Shown here one piece after another: positions 1-8,098 of a DNA stretch of 32,752 nt (within the stretch, counting starts at the first letter, position 1; every line of letters begins with the position of its first letter). The notes under the pieces are model-generated. The model saw nothing but the letters and a program-made list of their open reading frames with translations. It was not told where the DNA came from and did no database searches. The DNA lies in NCBI GenBank assembly GCA_022796315.1, contig JAAWIL010000003.1, positions 1-32,752 of the forward strand, read 5' to 3'. The DNA comes from Oscillibacter sp. (lineage in GTDB: Bacteria > Bacillota > Clostridia > Oscillospirales > Oscillospiraceae). The position numbers and the translations under genes were made by a program.

Positions 1-26
1 TCCTTGCCATCCGTCAGGATGCCTGC

Positions 27-55
27 GGATTTTTGCCTTGCAGGGCAAAAAATCC
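27..55. repeat. Intergenic hairpin (ggatttttgcc / ggcaaaaaatcc)
   Basis: Near-perfect inverted repeat with one extra A in one arm, at the window edge in non-coding sequence. Confidence 0.5.
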
Positions 56-95
56 ACTCGCCAATCCATACACGTCGAGATTTTAAACAGGCTCT

Positions 96-169
96 AAGGG
101 AGATCCGGATCTTGTGGGGGGGGCAGGGCCCGGCCAGGGGTCCGGGCCCTGCCGGGAACTCCGGAGGTC
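96..169 (+). repeat. Dispersed intergenic repeat, copy A
   Basis: Shares aagggagatcc, cccggccaggggtccgggccct and gggaactccggaggtc with the reverse complement of 32531-32614, in a different module order. Confidence 0.75.
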
Positions 170-200
170 ATGGGAGGACGATACACCCAATCCCACACAA

Positions 201-228
201 AAAGCGGACGCCCGCAGGCGTCCGCTTT
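201..228 (-). terminator. Rho-independent terminator of the SNF transporter gene
   Basis: Perfect 12-bp stem aaagcggacgcc/ggcgtccgcttt with a 4-nt loop; T-rich on the minus strand after the stem. Confidence 0.8.
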
Positions 229-245
229 GGATCTCCGAAATCGTC

Positions 246-1607
246 TTACACCAGCCCCTGGATTAAAATCACCAGGATCAGCACCGGCAGCACAAACTGG
301 AAGTAGGGCTTCAGCCACTGGGGCATCCGCAGGCCCTTGCCGGCGTTGGTTTCCGCCAGATAGCGGTCATAGCCCCAGCCCCATTTGGTGACGCAGAACA
401 GCAGATACACCAGAGAGCCCAGAGGCAGCAGCAGATTGCTCACCAAAAAGTCCTCAATGTCCAGCACCTGGCCCACGGCGCCGTTGGGCAGCGTCAGCTC
501 GAAATACCAGAGGTTGTAGCCCAGGACACAGGGCATGCTGGCGAGCAGCATGAAGATCCCGTTGAACAGCGCGGCCTTTTTCCGGGACCAGCCGAAGTTA
601 TCAATACAGCTGGCCTGGAGATTCTCGAAGACGGCAATGATGGTGGAGAAGCTGGCGAAGGTCATGAACAGGAAGAACAGAGCGCCCCACACCCGGCCGC
701 CGGCCATATGGATGAACACCTTGGGCAGGACCATGAAGATCAGGGAGGGGCCCTGGTTCGGCTCCATACCGAAGGAGAAGCAGGCCGGCAGGATGATCAG
801 GCCCGCCATCAGGGCCACAAAGGTGTCCAGAGAGCAGATCCGGATGGCCTCGCTGACCAGGGTGTGCTCCCGGCTCATGTAGCTGCCGAAGATCTCCATG
901 GCCGCGATGCCCAAGCTCAGGGTGAAAAAGGCCTGGTTCATGGCGGCGGTGACCACTTGGCCCAGTCCCGCGTCCATAGCCCGCTGGAAATCCGGCAGCA
1001 GATAGAAGCGCACGCCCTCCATGGCGCCGGGGAGCGTCAGACTGTGAACCGCCAGCACGGCGATCAGGGCCAGCAGGCCCAGCATCATCCACTTGGTGAC
1101 CCGCTCCAGGCCCTTCTGAAGGCCGAAGCTCACGACCAGGAAGCCCACCACGACAGTCAGGACCATCCAGAGGGTCATCTCGCCGGGACTGTTCAGCATG
1201 GAGAGGAACACGCCGTCTACGGCGTCATCCGCCATGCCGGTGAAGGTGCCGCCAACAAACTTGAAGAAGTAGCCCAGCATCCAGCCGGAGACGGTGGTAT
1301 AGAACATCATCAGCAGGTAGCAGCCCGCGACGCAGAACCAGCCGTGGATATGCCACTTGGTGCCGGGCTTCTGGAGGGCCTGATAGCCCTGGACGGCGCT
1401 CTTGCGGCTGGCCCGGCCCACGGCCAGCTCCATGGTCAGAACTGGCATGCCCATGATGACCAGGAACAGCAGGTAGAACAGGACAAACACGCCGCCGCCA
1501 TATTGGCCGGTGACATAGGGGAACTTCCAGACGTTTCCGATGCCGATGGCGCAGCCGGCGCTCACCAGCAGGAAGCCCAGTCTGGACTGAAAATTTTCTC
1601 GTTTCAT
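246..1607 (-). CDS. Sodium-dependent transporter, SNF/NSS family
   Basis: Starts MKRENFQSRLGFLLVSAGCAIGIGNVWKFPYVTGQYGGGVFVLFYLLFLVIMGMPVLTMELAVGR, the canonical NSS N-terminal signature; multiple TM segments. ATG at 1607 is preferred over the 1637 ORF start (ggagatcc upstream). Confidence 0.95.
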   Translation of the reverse strand: MKRENFQSRLGFLLVSAGCAIGIGNVWKFPYVTGQYGGGVFVLFYLLFLVIMGMPVLTMELAVGRASRKSAVQGYQALQKPGTKWHIHGWFCVAGCYLLMMFYTTVSGWMLGYFFKFVGGTFTGMADDAVDGVFLSMLNSPGEMTLWMVLTVVVGFLVVSFGLQKGLERVTKWMMLGLLALIAVLAVHSLTLPGAMEGVRFYLLPDFQRAMDAGLGQVVTAAMNQAFFTLSLGIAAMEIFGSYMSREHTLVSEAIRICSLDTFVALMAGLIILPACFSFGMEPNQGPSLIFMVLPKVFIHMAGGRVWGALFFLFMTFASFSTIIAVFENLQASCIDNFGWSRKKAALFNGIFMLLASMPCVLGYNLWYFELTLPNGAVGQVLDIEDFLVSNLLLPLGSLVYLLFCVTKWGWGYDRYLAETNAGKGLRMPQWLKPYFQFVLPVLILVILIQGLV

Positions 1608-1665
1608 AGCGGGATCTCCTTCTCTAAGTGTACACAACAGGCGAAAAAAGGGAACGTGCTCCGAA

Positions 1666-1717
1666 GTCTATTTGCAACCCGGCCCCGATCCGGCGGCGTG
1701 CCGGGTTGCAAACAGAC
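1666..1717 (-). promoter_or_regulatory. 18-bp inverted repeat in the SNF transporter leader
   Basis: Arms gtctatttgcaacccggc (1666-1683) and gccgggttgcaaacagac (1700-1717): 17 of 18 positions complementary, the other a possible G-U wobble; lies between the putative promoter and the start codon. Confidence 0.7.
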
Positions 1718-1748
1718 TCCAGCCGTTCCATCTTTTCGATTCTTCACT

Positions 1749-1777
1749 ATAGTAACGGTGGTTGCGGAAAAAGTCAA
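1749..1777 (-). promoter_or_regulatory. Sigma-A-like promoter for the SNF transporter
   Basis: Minus strand TTGACT-N17-TACTAT. Confidence 0.65.
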
Positions 1778-1882
1778 CACTTCTCTGGAAGAATATGCGG
1801 ATTTACGCGGAATTTTCCCGGAGCTGCGTCAGCCGGCACCGCCCGGCGGGGGCGCTCCGGAAGCCGGGAGGGACTGCCCCGG

Positions 1883-1918
1883 AAAAAAACCGGGGACCGC
1901 CCTCAAGGGGGTCCCCGG
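1883..1918 (-). terminator. Rho-independent terminator of the Cys/His repeat protein gene
   Basis: ccggggacc/ggtccccgg stem followed by a run of 7 T on the minus strand. Confidence 0.85.
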
Positions 1919-1938
1919 TCATTGCGCGGATGGCCGCC

Positions 1939-2577
1939 TTATCGGTGGCAGCTGGCGCTCCAGTGCGTGCGCTGGCCCGCCGCGGCGCAGACAGCATGGT
2001 TGCCATCACAGAAGCCGCTCTCGTGCCGGTAGCCGCAGTAGGCGGTGCCGTAGTGGCTGTGCTGGCCAAGGGTTGTGCAGCCCGCCACAGAGCAGAGGGC
2101 CTGGCAGTGTCCGTCGCAGAATCCGGTTTCATGGTCATAGCCGCAGTAGGCGGTGCCGGAATGGGTGTGCCGCCCCGTGACGGCGCAGCCCTCTACAGAG
2201 CACAGGGCCCGGCAGAGTCCGTCGCAGAATCCGGTTTCGTGGTCATAGCCGCAGTAGGGCGTGCCGTTGTGGCTGTGGGGGCCCACTGCGTCACAGTCCT
2301 CCACGGTGCACAGGGCCCGGCACTTCCCGTCGCAAAAGCCGCTTTCGTGGGCATAGCCGCAGTAGGTCACGCCGCTGTGGCTGTGCCGCCCGGCAAGGGT
2401 GCAGCCCTGCACCGGGCAGACGGCAATCGCGGCGGGGGTCTGAACGGTCTGGACGCTCTGGGTGTTTCTGCGGGGTCCGTTATGATGCCCATGACCATGG
2501 GCCAGCGCCGGCAGGACGAGGGACACGGCGGTTAAAACAACAATGAAACAGACGGGAACAAGCTTCTTGGATTTCAT
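1939..2577 (-). CDS. Secreted Cys/His-rich tandem-repeat protein, unknown function
   Basis: Signal peptide MKSKKLVPVCFIVVLTAVSLVLPALA followed by HGHGHH and four ~36-aa repeats C-x3-[GD]C-x4-G-x-H-[ST]-H-x-G-x2-YCGY-x-HE-[ST]-GFCDG. ATG at 2577 has aaaggagtc upstream. Confidence 0.85.
   Translation of the reverse strand: MKSKKLVPVCFIVVLTAVSLVLPALAHGHGHHNGPRRNTQSVQTVQTPAAIAVCPVQGCTLAGRHSHSGVTYCGYAHESGFCDGKCRALCTVEDCDAVGPHSHNGTPYCGYDHETGFCDGLCRALCSVEGCAVTGRHTHSGTAYCGYDHETGFCDGHCQALCSVAGCTTLGQHSHYGTAYCGYRHESGFCDGNHAVCAAAGQRTHWSASCHR
1987..2418 (-). repeat. Four in-frame ~108-bp coding repeats plus a degenerate C-terminal partial copy
   Basis: Protein repeats beginning CPVQGC, CTVEDC, CSVEGC and CSVAGC, spaced 36 aa apart. 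Confidence 0.9.
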
Positions 2578-2612
2578 GATGCACGACTCCTTTAGAATAG
2601 AATGTAATGAAA

Positions 2613-2641
2613 AGTATAGCACATCCCCAAGGGGGGCGCAA
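2613..2641 (-). promoter_or_regulatory. Promoter of the Cys/His repeat gene with a palindromic spacer
   Basis: Minus strand TTGCGC-N17-TATACT; the spacer contains the perfect palindrome CCCCTTGGGG. Confidence 0.55.
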
Positions 2642-2705
2642 GGCTTTGGCGGGGAAAATTTTCCTGCCGCCGGGCCTTGCCGGAAAGGTCCGCTTTCTGC
2701 GGAGG

Positions 2706-5417
2706 TTACGCCTCCTCGATCTGGCGGGGAGGATGGAAGAAGGGAATTGCGGCGTCGTCCCGCCGCAGGAACAGCAGGCCGAATGACCCTGGGCCGCAGT
2801 TGCTGGCGATGGCGGAGGAGGCCTTTTGCAGGTAGACCCGCTCAAAGGGGCAGACCTGCTGCACCGTGCTTTGAATAAACTGGAGCTGATCCTCATCCAT
2901 GCCGGAGTAGGTGATGAACAAGATCCGCCGGTCGATGTTTCTGATGTCCTGGAGAGTCCGCTTGATGTATTTCTTCGCCGCGTGGGAGAAGCTGCCCGTC
3001 TCCATATGGCCCACAACCATTTTGCTCTTTTTCAGCACCAGTACCGGATGCAGCAGCAGCGCGTCGCAGAGGATCTGAATGCGTTTTGAGATCCGCCCGG
3101 TCTGACACAGCATATGGGTGCTGTTGACGATGAACGCGGAGGAGATGAACCGCTCCACCCGCCGCACGGCGGCCACGATCTCCGCCTTGGTGGCATGGTG
3201 CTCCGCCAGATAGGCCGCGCACAGCACCGACAGCCCCATGCTGCTGGAGAGGTGTCCGGAATCAATCACGGTGACATTCTCAAAGGACTTCGCCGCCTCA
3301 AAGGCGTTTTGATATCCCTCACTGACGTTCTTTGCCATGGTGATGTGGATCACGTTCTGCGCCTCCGTCAGCCTGCCCGCGAAGAACCGCTCGTAGTCCT
3401 CCACGTCAGGGGGCTGGGAGACGCCCTTCCGTCCCCCGGCGATGTGCATCAGCAGCTCGTCGGGCTTCAGCTCCTCCCCGTCCAGGAACCGGCCCTCCTC
3501 CGTGCAGACATAGTAGGGACACACGGAGATGTCAAAGACGCGCCGGAGGCTCTCCGGGAGGTCACAGACGCTGTCCGTGGTGACCAGGACCGAGCGCCGC
3601 TGCACCTGCTCAAAGATCAGGATGTCCTTTTCAATATCCGACTGGATGGCGTCCTCGCTGATCTGGACCAGTTCCTTCGGGAGGATGCTCAGCACCGCCG
3701 CCTCCAGCAGCGCGCCGCTGACGGGCTTGGCCAGATATCCGCTGAAGCCCTCCCTGCGGTAGAGGAGCTGGTTGTCGCTGCCGGCGTTGGCTGTCAGGGC
3801 GACCACGGGCGCGTTCTGGCACAGGCCGCCGGGCTGTGCCCGCAGGGCGTGGAGGCACTCGATGCCATCCATCTCCGGCATCATGTGGTCCATCAGGATG
3901 CAGTCGTAGTAGTGGTTCTGCGTCAGCTTTAGACACTCCGTGCCGCTGGAGGCCGTGTCAATATGGATTTTGGTGTCCGCCAGGAGCTTGCTGACCACCA
4001 TGAGGTTCATGTCGTTGTCGTCCACCACCAGGATGTGGGCGTCCGGGGCCTCAAAGCTCTGCCGGTAGGGTTCCCCGTCGCGGCGCTGGGCGCGGGAGGA
4101 CAGGGTGAAGGTGCCCAGATCGCTGGCGTCAACGATATCCTGCTCCAGGGTGACAATGAATGTGGAGCCCTTGGTGTAGACGCTGTTCACGCTGATCTCG
4201 CCGTCCATCAGATCCACCAGCTGCCGGACGATGCTCAGCCCCAGGCCGGTTCCCTCGATGAGGCGGTTCTTCTCCTCGTCCACCCGCTGGAAGGCGTTGA
4301 AGATGTAAGGGATGTTCTCCTTGCGCACGCCCTGTCCGGTGTCCTCCACGGAGTACCAGACGCGGACCCGGTTTACCGACAGGCGCTCGCACCGGACGGA
4401 GAGGGTGACGGAGCCCTTGCTGGTGTATTTCACCGCGTTGTTCAGCAGGTTGATCAGAATCTGCTTGATGCGCACCTCGTCTCCGCAGAGCATGCTGGGG
4501 ATGGAGGAGTCCACGTGGAGCTTGAATTCCAGGCCCTTCTCCTTGGCCTTGATCCAGATCATGTTGACGATTTCCGAGAAGAGGGCCCCGGTCTCATAGG
4601 AGACGTTGACGATCTCCATCTTTCCGGATTTGATTTTGGAGATATCCAGGATGTCGTTGATCAGGGTCAGCAGCAGCCTGCTGGCCCCCTGGATGTTCCG
4701 GGCGTTCTCGGCGATGTCCTCAGGGATGTCCTTCCGCAGGATGATCTCGTTCAGGCCGATGATGGTGTTGATGGGCGTGCGGATCTCGTGGCTCATGCTG
4801 GAAAAGAAGTGGTTCTCCGCCCGGTTCAGCTCTTCGATCTCCTTTTTCTGCTGCTGGGAGAGGGCGTTTTCCTCTTCGTACATCCGGGTCAGGAACAGCA
4901 GCAACACGCAGGTCAAAAGTCCCACCAGGACCACGGAGAAGGCGGAGTCAAAGAAGGAGCGCTGCTGGGTGCTCTGGATGATGTGCTCCGGAAAATAGAG
5001 GGCGAGGCCATAGCAAAGCAGGGTCTCCGCCGTACAGAGGGCGAAGAACACCGCCATGCGCTTCCCCTGCAAGGTCAGGCAGACGTAGATGAAACAAAAC
5101 ACAAACCACTCCGGCACGCCGCTGTAAAACCCGCCCGCCGTAAAAAAGCTGATGGGAAACAGGGTCAGCAGCAGCACGGTGATGGCCGTGGCCCCCGTAT
5201 GGATGCACTCCTTCCGGACGCTGTACTTCACAATCGCCGCCATGGCCAGCAGGCTCACAGCCAGGATCAGGATATTCCAGGGGTTCCGGCCCATGGGCAG
5301 GATGAATACCAGCGCAACCATGCAGGTGCCCGTTACAATCCGGAACATCCGGTCACGCAGGCTGATTCTGTGGTCGGAGATGATGTTAAACCATTTTTGA
5401 ATCACGCAGTTGTTCAC
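2706..5417 (-). CDS. Membrane hybrid histidine kinase with REC and C-terminal DegV (FakB-like) domain
   Basis: ~6 TM N-terminus; HisKA FFSSMSHEIRTPINTIIGLNE; HATPase (GTGLGLSIVRQLVDLMDGEI); REC (VVDDNDMN...DCILMDHMMPEMDG...KPVSG); DegV motifs VTTDSVCDLP, GVSQPPDVEDY, VTVIDSGHLSSSMG, CQTGRISKR, HPVLVLKKSKM, CGPGSFGLLFL. Confidence 0.9.
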   Translation of the reverse strand: MNNCVIQKWFNIISDHRISLRDRMFRIVTGTCMVALVFILPMGRNPWNILILAVSLLAMAAIVKYSVRKECIHTGATAITVLLLTLFPISFFTAGGFYSGVPEWFVFCFIYVCLTLQGKRMAVFFALCTAETLLCYGLALYFPEHIIQSTQQRSFFDSAFSVVLVGLLTCVLLLFLTRMYEEENALSQQQKKEIEELNRAENHFFSSMSHEIRTPINTIIGLNEIILRKDIPEDIAENARNIQGASRLLLTLINDILDISKIKSGKMEIVNVSYETGALFSEIVNMIWIKAKEKGLEFKLHVDSSIPSMLCGDEVRIKQILINLLNNAVKYTSKGSVTLSVRCERLSVNRVRVWYSVEDTGQGVRKENIPYIFNAFQRVDEEKNRLIEGTGLGLSIVRQLVDLMDGEISVNSVYTKGSTFIVTLEQDIVDASDLGTFTLSSRAQRRDGEPYRQSFEAPDAHILVVDDNDMNLMVVSKLLADTKIHIDTASSGTECLKLTQNHYYDCILMDHMMPEMDGIECLHALRAQPGGLCQNAPVVALTANAGSDNQLLYRREGFSGYLAKPVSGALLEAAVLSILPKELVQISEDAIQSDIEKDILIFEQVQRRSVLVTTDSVCDLPESLRRVFDISVCPYYVCTEEGRFLDGEELKPDELLMHIAGGRKGVSQPPDVEDYERFFAGRLTEAQNVIHITMAKNVSEGYQNAFEAAKSFENVTVIDSGHLSSSMGLSVLCAAYLAEHHATKAEIVAAVRRVERFISSAFIVNSTHMLCQTGRISKRIQILCDALLLHPVLVLKKSKMVVGHMETGSFSHAAKKYIKRTLQDIRNIDRRILFITYSGMDEDQLQFIQSTVQQVCPFERVYLQKASSAIASNCGPGSFGLLFLRRDDAAIPFFHPPRQIEEA

Positions 5418-5527
5418 TCCTCAAAACGTGGTGTGCAGGGGATGCGTTCCGGGTGCTCTGTGAGACCCTGCCGCGCCGCGTCCCGGCGATGCCGCCGGTG
5501 GCGGAGGCCGTCTCCCGGGAGGGGCCG

Positions 5528-8098
5528 TCACAGCTCGCCGATGTGGGCGCAGAGATCCCGGTATGCCTGCAGCAGCGCGGAGTGGTGTTCCAGGATGTAG
5601 TCTGCGTCGCCCTGCTTTCCGGCCATCTCCAGCGCCTTGGCCTGGGCGGAAAGGGTCTCCGCGCCAATGGTCAGGGAGGTGCTCTTCAAGGCGTGGACCT
5701 TGACCGCGTACTCCCCCCAATCGCCCTGTTCATACAGGGAGACCAGCTCTGAGATCTTGCCCGGGCTCTGGGTACAGAAGAGCCGCAGCATTTCCAGGTA
5801 AAAGTTCTCGTCTCCGGCGCAGTAGTTCAGGCCAATCTCCGTATTGACGCCGGCCTGGGTGAGCCGGCCGTAGGGAATCACGGATTCCTCAGCCGGCGGA
5901 GCGGCCGGGGGCTCCGGCGGATTCACCGGCTCCGGGGCTGCGGCGGGTTCCTCCAGGGGCGGCTTTATATCAGGGGGGTCCAACCGCGCCTGCGAAGCGG
6001 GGACAGGCTCCTTTTCAGGCGGCGGAGCTGCGGACTTGGCGGTGTACTGGATGCAGCTCTTGGGCAGGACCTTCCGCAGCACCCGTTCCAGCACCGTGCG
6101 CTCAATGGGCTTGGGGACAAACTCGGTGAACCCCTCGCTGCGGAACATCTCCCTGGCGCCGCTGACGGTATTGGCGGTCAGCGCGATCACCGGCAGCGCC
6201 CGGTACTTGCCGTTTCGGAGCTCGCGGATCTTTTTCAGGGTCTCCACACCGTCGAAGCCGGGCATCATGTGGTCCAGGAAGATGATGTCGTAGGAGACGC
6301 TGCTGCACCGGGCGATGGCCTCCCGGCCGCTGAGGCAGGTGTCCACCTCGATTCCATAGCTGCCCAGAACGCCCTTGGCCACCACCAGGTTCATCTCCTC
6401 GTCGTCCACCGCCAGGGCCCGGACGCCGACACAGGTGAAGGGCTTTCGGCCTGCGGCCTGGTCCTCCGCGAACCCGCGCTCGCCCATCTCCCCGTTCAGA
6501 AGGTTGGCGACCGAGATGGCGGAAAAGGGCTTGTGGATCACCATCAGACTGCTCCCGCTGTCCAGAGTGAACTCCCGCTCTGCGATTACAACGACACGGA
6601 GGGTCTTGGACAGATCCTCGTAGTACGCCTGGTCCTCCTGGTATTCCGCCTGGGTGATGAAGGCGTGGGTCAGCGCGTGATTGCGCTGGAGCTTGAGGAA
6701 GCCCTCGAAATTGTGGGCCTGATACCCGTGGACGCCCAGGCCCTCTACCAAGTTCAGAATCAGCCCGTCATAGTAGCCCCGCACCTCGTCACAGCTGTAC
6801 TTTTCCGGATTGAAATAGCAGGCGATGCAGAGCTGGTCCGCGTGGGTCAGGGTGATGCAGGGACGTTCGTCCACAACGCCCTGGGGGATGACGATATGGG
6901 CGTGCAGGCCCTGGCGGTCGTTGCTGTCAAAGTGGATAAAGCCGCCCATGGCGTTCAGGAGTCCCCGGGCAATGGGCAGCCCCAGGCCGAGCCCTCCCGT
7001 GAAGCGGCTGCTTCCGGAGTCCACCTGGTAAAAATCGTCGTACATCTGAAGGAGCTGGGAGTCCGTCATGCCGATCCCGGTGTCGTGGATGTCAATCACC
7101 AGATTGACGCCATAGCCCTCCCGGCGGGAGTCGATCTGGACGTTGACGCCGCCCTCCTCCGTAAATTTGATGGAGTTTTCCACCAGGATCTTCAGCACGT
7201 GGGAGATTTTCTCCGCGTCGCCCACCAGAACCGCGGGGATTTTCGGATTGATGTCAAACACGATTTCCAGGTGCGGCCGGTTGCTCTGCAGCGCGGTCAT
7301 GGTGATGACATCGTTCAGCACCGAGGTGATCATGTACTCTTCCTTGGCCGGAACCAGCGTGCCCTCCACAATCTCCGTATAGTCCATCATGTTGTTGATC
7401 TGGTTGGAAAGACGCTTTCCCGCCATCTCAATGGAGGTCATATCCGTCCGGATCTCCGGGGGAAGGTTTCTTCCCAGGGCCACCTCGCTGATGCCGATCA
7501 CCATATTGATGGGGGTGCGGAGCTCGTGAGACACATTGGATAAAAAGACGGCGCTCTGCTTTCCGGCCGTCTCCAGATCCGCGAATACGCGCGCATACCA
7601 GTTCCGCTGCGCAATCCTCTGCTTGATCCAGAATCTGGAAAGCGCCGTACCCCCAAAGACCACAACAGCACCGAGCCCCAGGCGAACCGCAGACGGGAGC
7701 TCCATGCCAGAAGAGATGGTATGAAGGATCAGAGCATGATACAGCAGCTCCAGCACATACAGCAGCTCGATCATGTGCAGAATCCATTTTTTGTTCAGCA
7801 TGAACAGCGCCAGGATCAGGATGCAGGCCGCAGCGGGGATGTCGAAGAGGGTGGCCTCGTGGATTCCAAAGAAAAAGAACTCCACCAGCATCAGTCCGGC
7901 GCATAAATACTCATAAAAGGCATCGGAGCCCATCCGCGCGATGTGCAGAAGCCACACGCTGAAGCAGCCCGCCAGCATCAGCGGGACCACCCAGAGCTCC
8001 CAGGCCAGAAGGACCACAATCAGGCTCAGCAGGGCGCTGAACGACGTGGTGACGACAGCCAGCAGCAGATGCCTGCTTGTCTGCTCGTCCGATCTCAT
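5528..8098 (-). CDS. Membrane hybrid histidine kinase with pseudo-REC, REC and C-terminal HPt
   Basis: TM N-terminus; HisKA FLSNVSHELRTPINMVIGISE; HATPase (GLGLGLPIARGLLNAMGG); REC (AVDDEEMN...DIIFLDHMMPGFDG...KPIERT); Pro-rich linker; HPt motif VHALKSTSLTIGAETLS. Confidence 0.92.
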   Translation of the reverse strand: MRSDEQTSRHLLLAVVTTSFSALLSLIVVLLAWELWVVPLMLAGCFSVWLLHIARMGSDAFYEYLCAGLMLVEFFFFGIHEATLFDIPAAACILILALFMLNKKWILHMIELLYVLELLYHALILHTISSGMELPSAVRLGLGAVVVFGGTALSRFWIKQRIAQRNWYARVFADLETAGKQSAVFLSNVSHELRTPINMVIGISEVALGRNLPPEIRTDMTSIEMAGKRLSNQINNMMDYTEIVEGTLVPAKEEYMITSVLNDVITMTALQSNRPHLEIVFDINPKIPAVLVGDAEKISHVLKILVENSIKFTEEGGVNVQIDSRREGYGVNLVIDIHDTGIGMTDSQLLQMYDDFYQVDSGSSRFTGGLGLGLPIARGLLNAMGGFIHFDSNDRQGLHAHIVIPQGVVDERPCITLTHADQLCIACYFNPEKYSCDEVRGYYDGLILNLVEGLGVHGYQAHNFEGFLKLQRNHALTHAFITQAEYQEDQAYYEDLSKTLRVVVIAEREFTLDSGSSLMVIHKPFSAISVANLLNGEMGERGFAEDQAAGRKPFTCVGVRALAVDDEEMNLVVAKGVLGSYGIEVDTCLSGREAIARCSSVSYDIIFLDHMMPGFDGVETLKKIRELRNGKYRALPVIALTANTVSGAREMFRSEGFTEFVPKPIERTVLERVLRKVLPKSCIQYTAKSAAPPPEKEPVPASQARLDPPDIKPPLEEPAAAPEPVNPPEPPAAPPAEESVIPYGRLTQAGVNTEIGLNYCAGDENFYLEMLRLFCTQSPGKISELVSLYEQGDWGEYAVKVHALKSTSLTIGAETLSAQAKALEMAGKQGDADYILEHHSALLQAYRDLCAHIGEL

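Noticed and set aside
708-2180. 490-aa plus-strand ORF spanning the transporter and Cys/His repeat genes
   Set aside because: Antisense to both genes and crosses their terminator and promoter; no domain.
1987-2418. CRISPR-like periodic repeat
   Set aside because: Repeats are 108 bp, contiguous and in-frame coding with no spacers.
1762-2535. 257-aa plus-strand ORF with repeated AAVGGAVVAV motifs
   Set aside because: The repetitive appearance is just the antisense reading of the four 108-bp coding repeats.
3963-5600. 545-aa plus-strand ORF across the HK-REC-DegV gene
   Set aside because: Composition (H, D, Q, V rich) typical of an antisense shadow; real gene on the minus strand.
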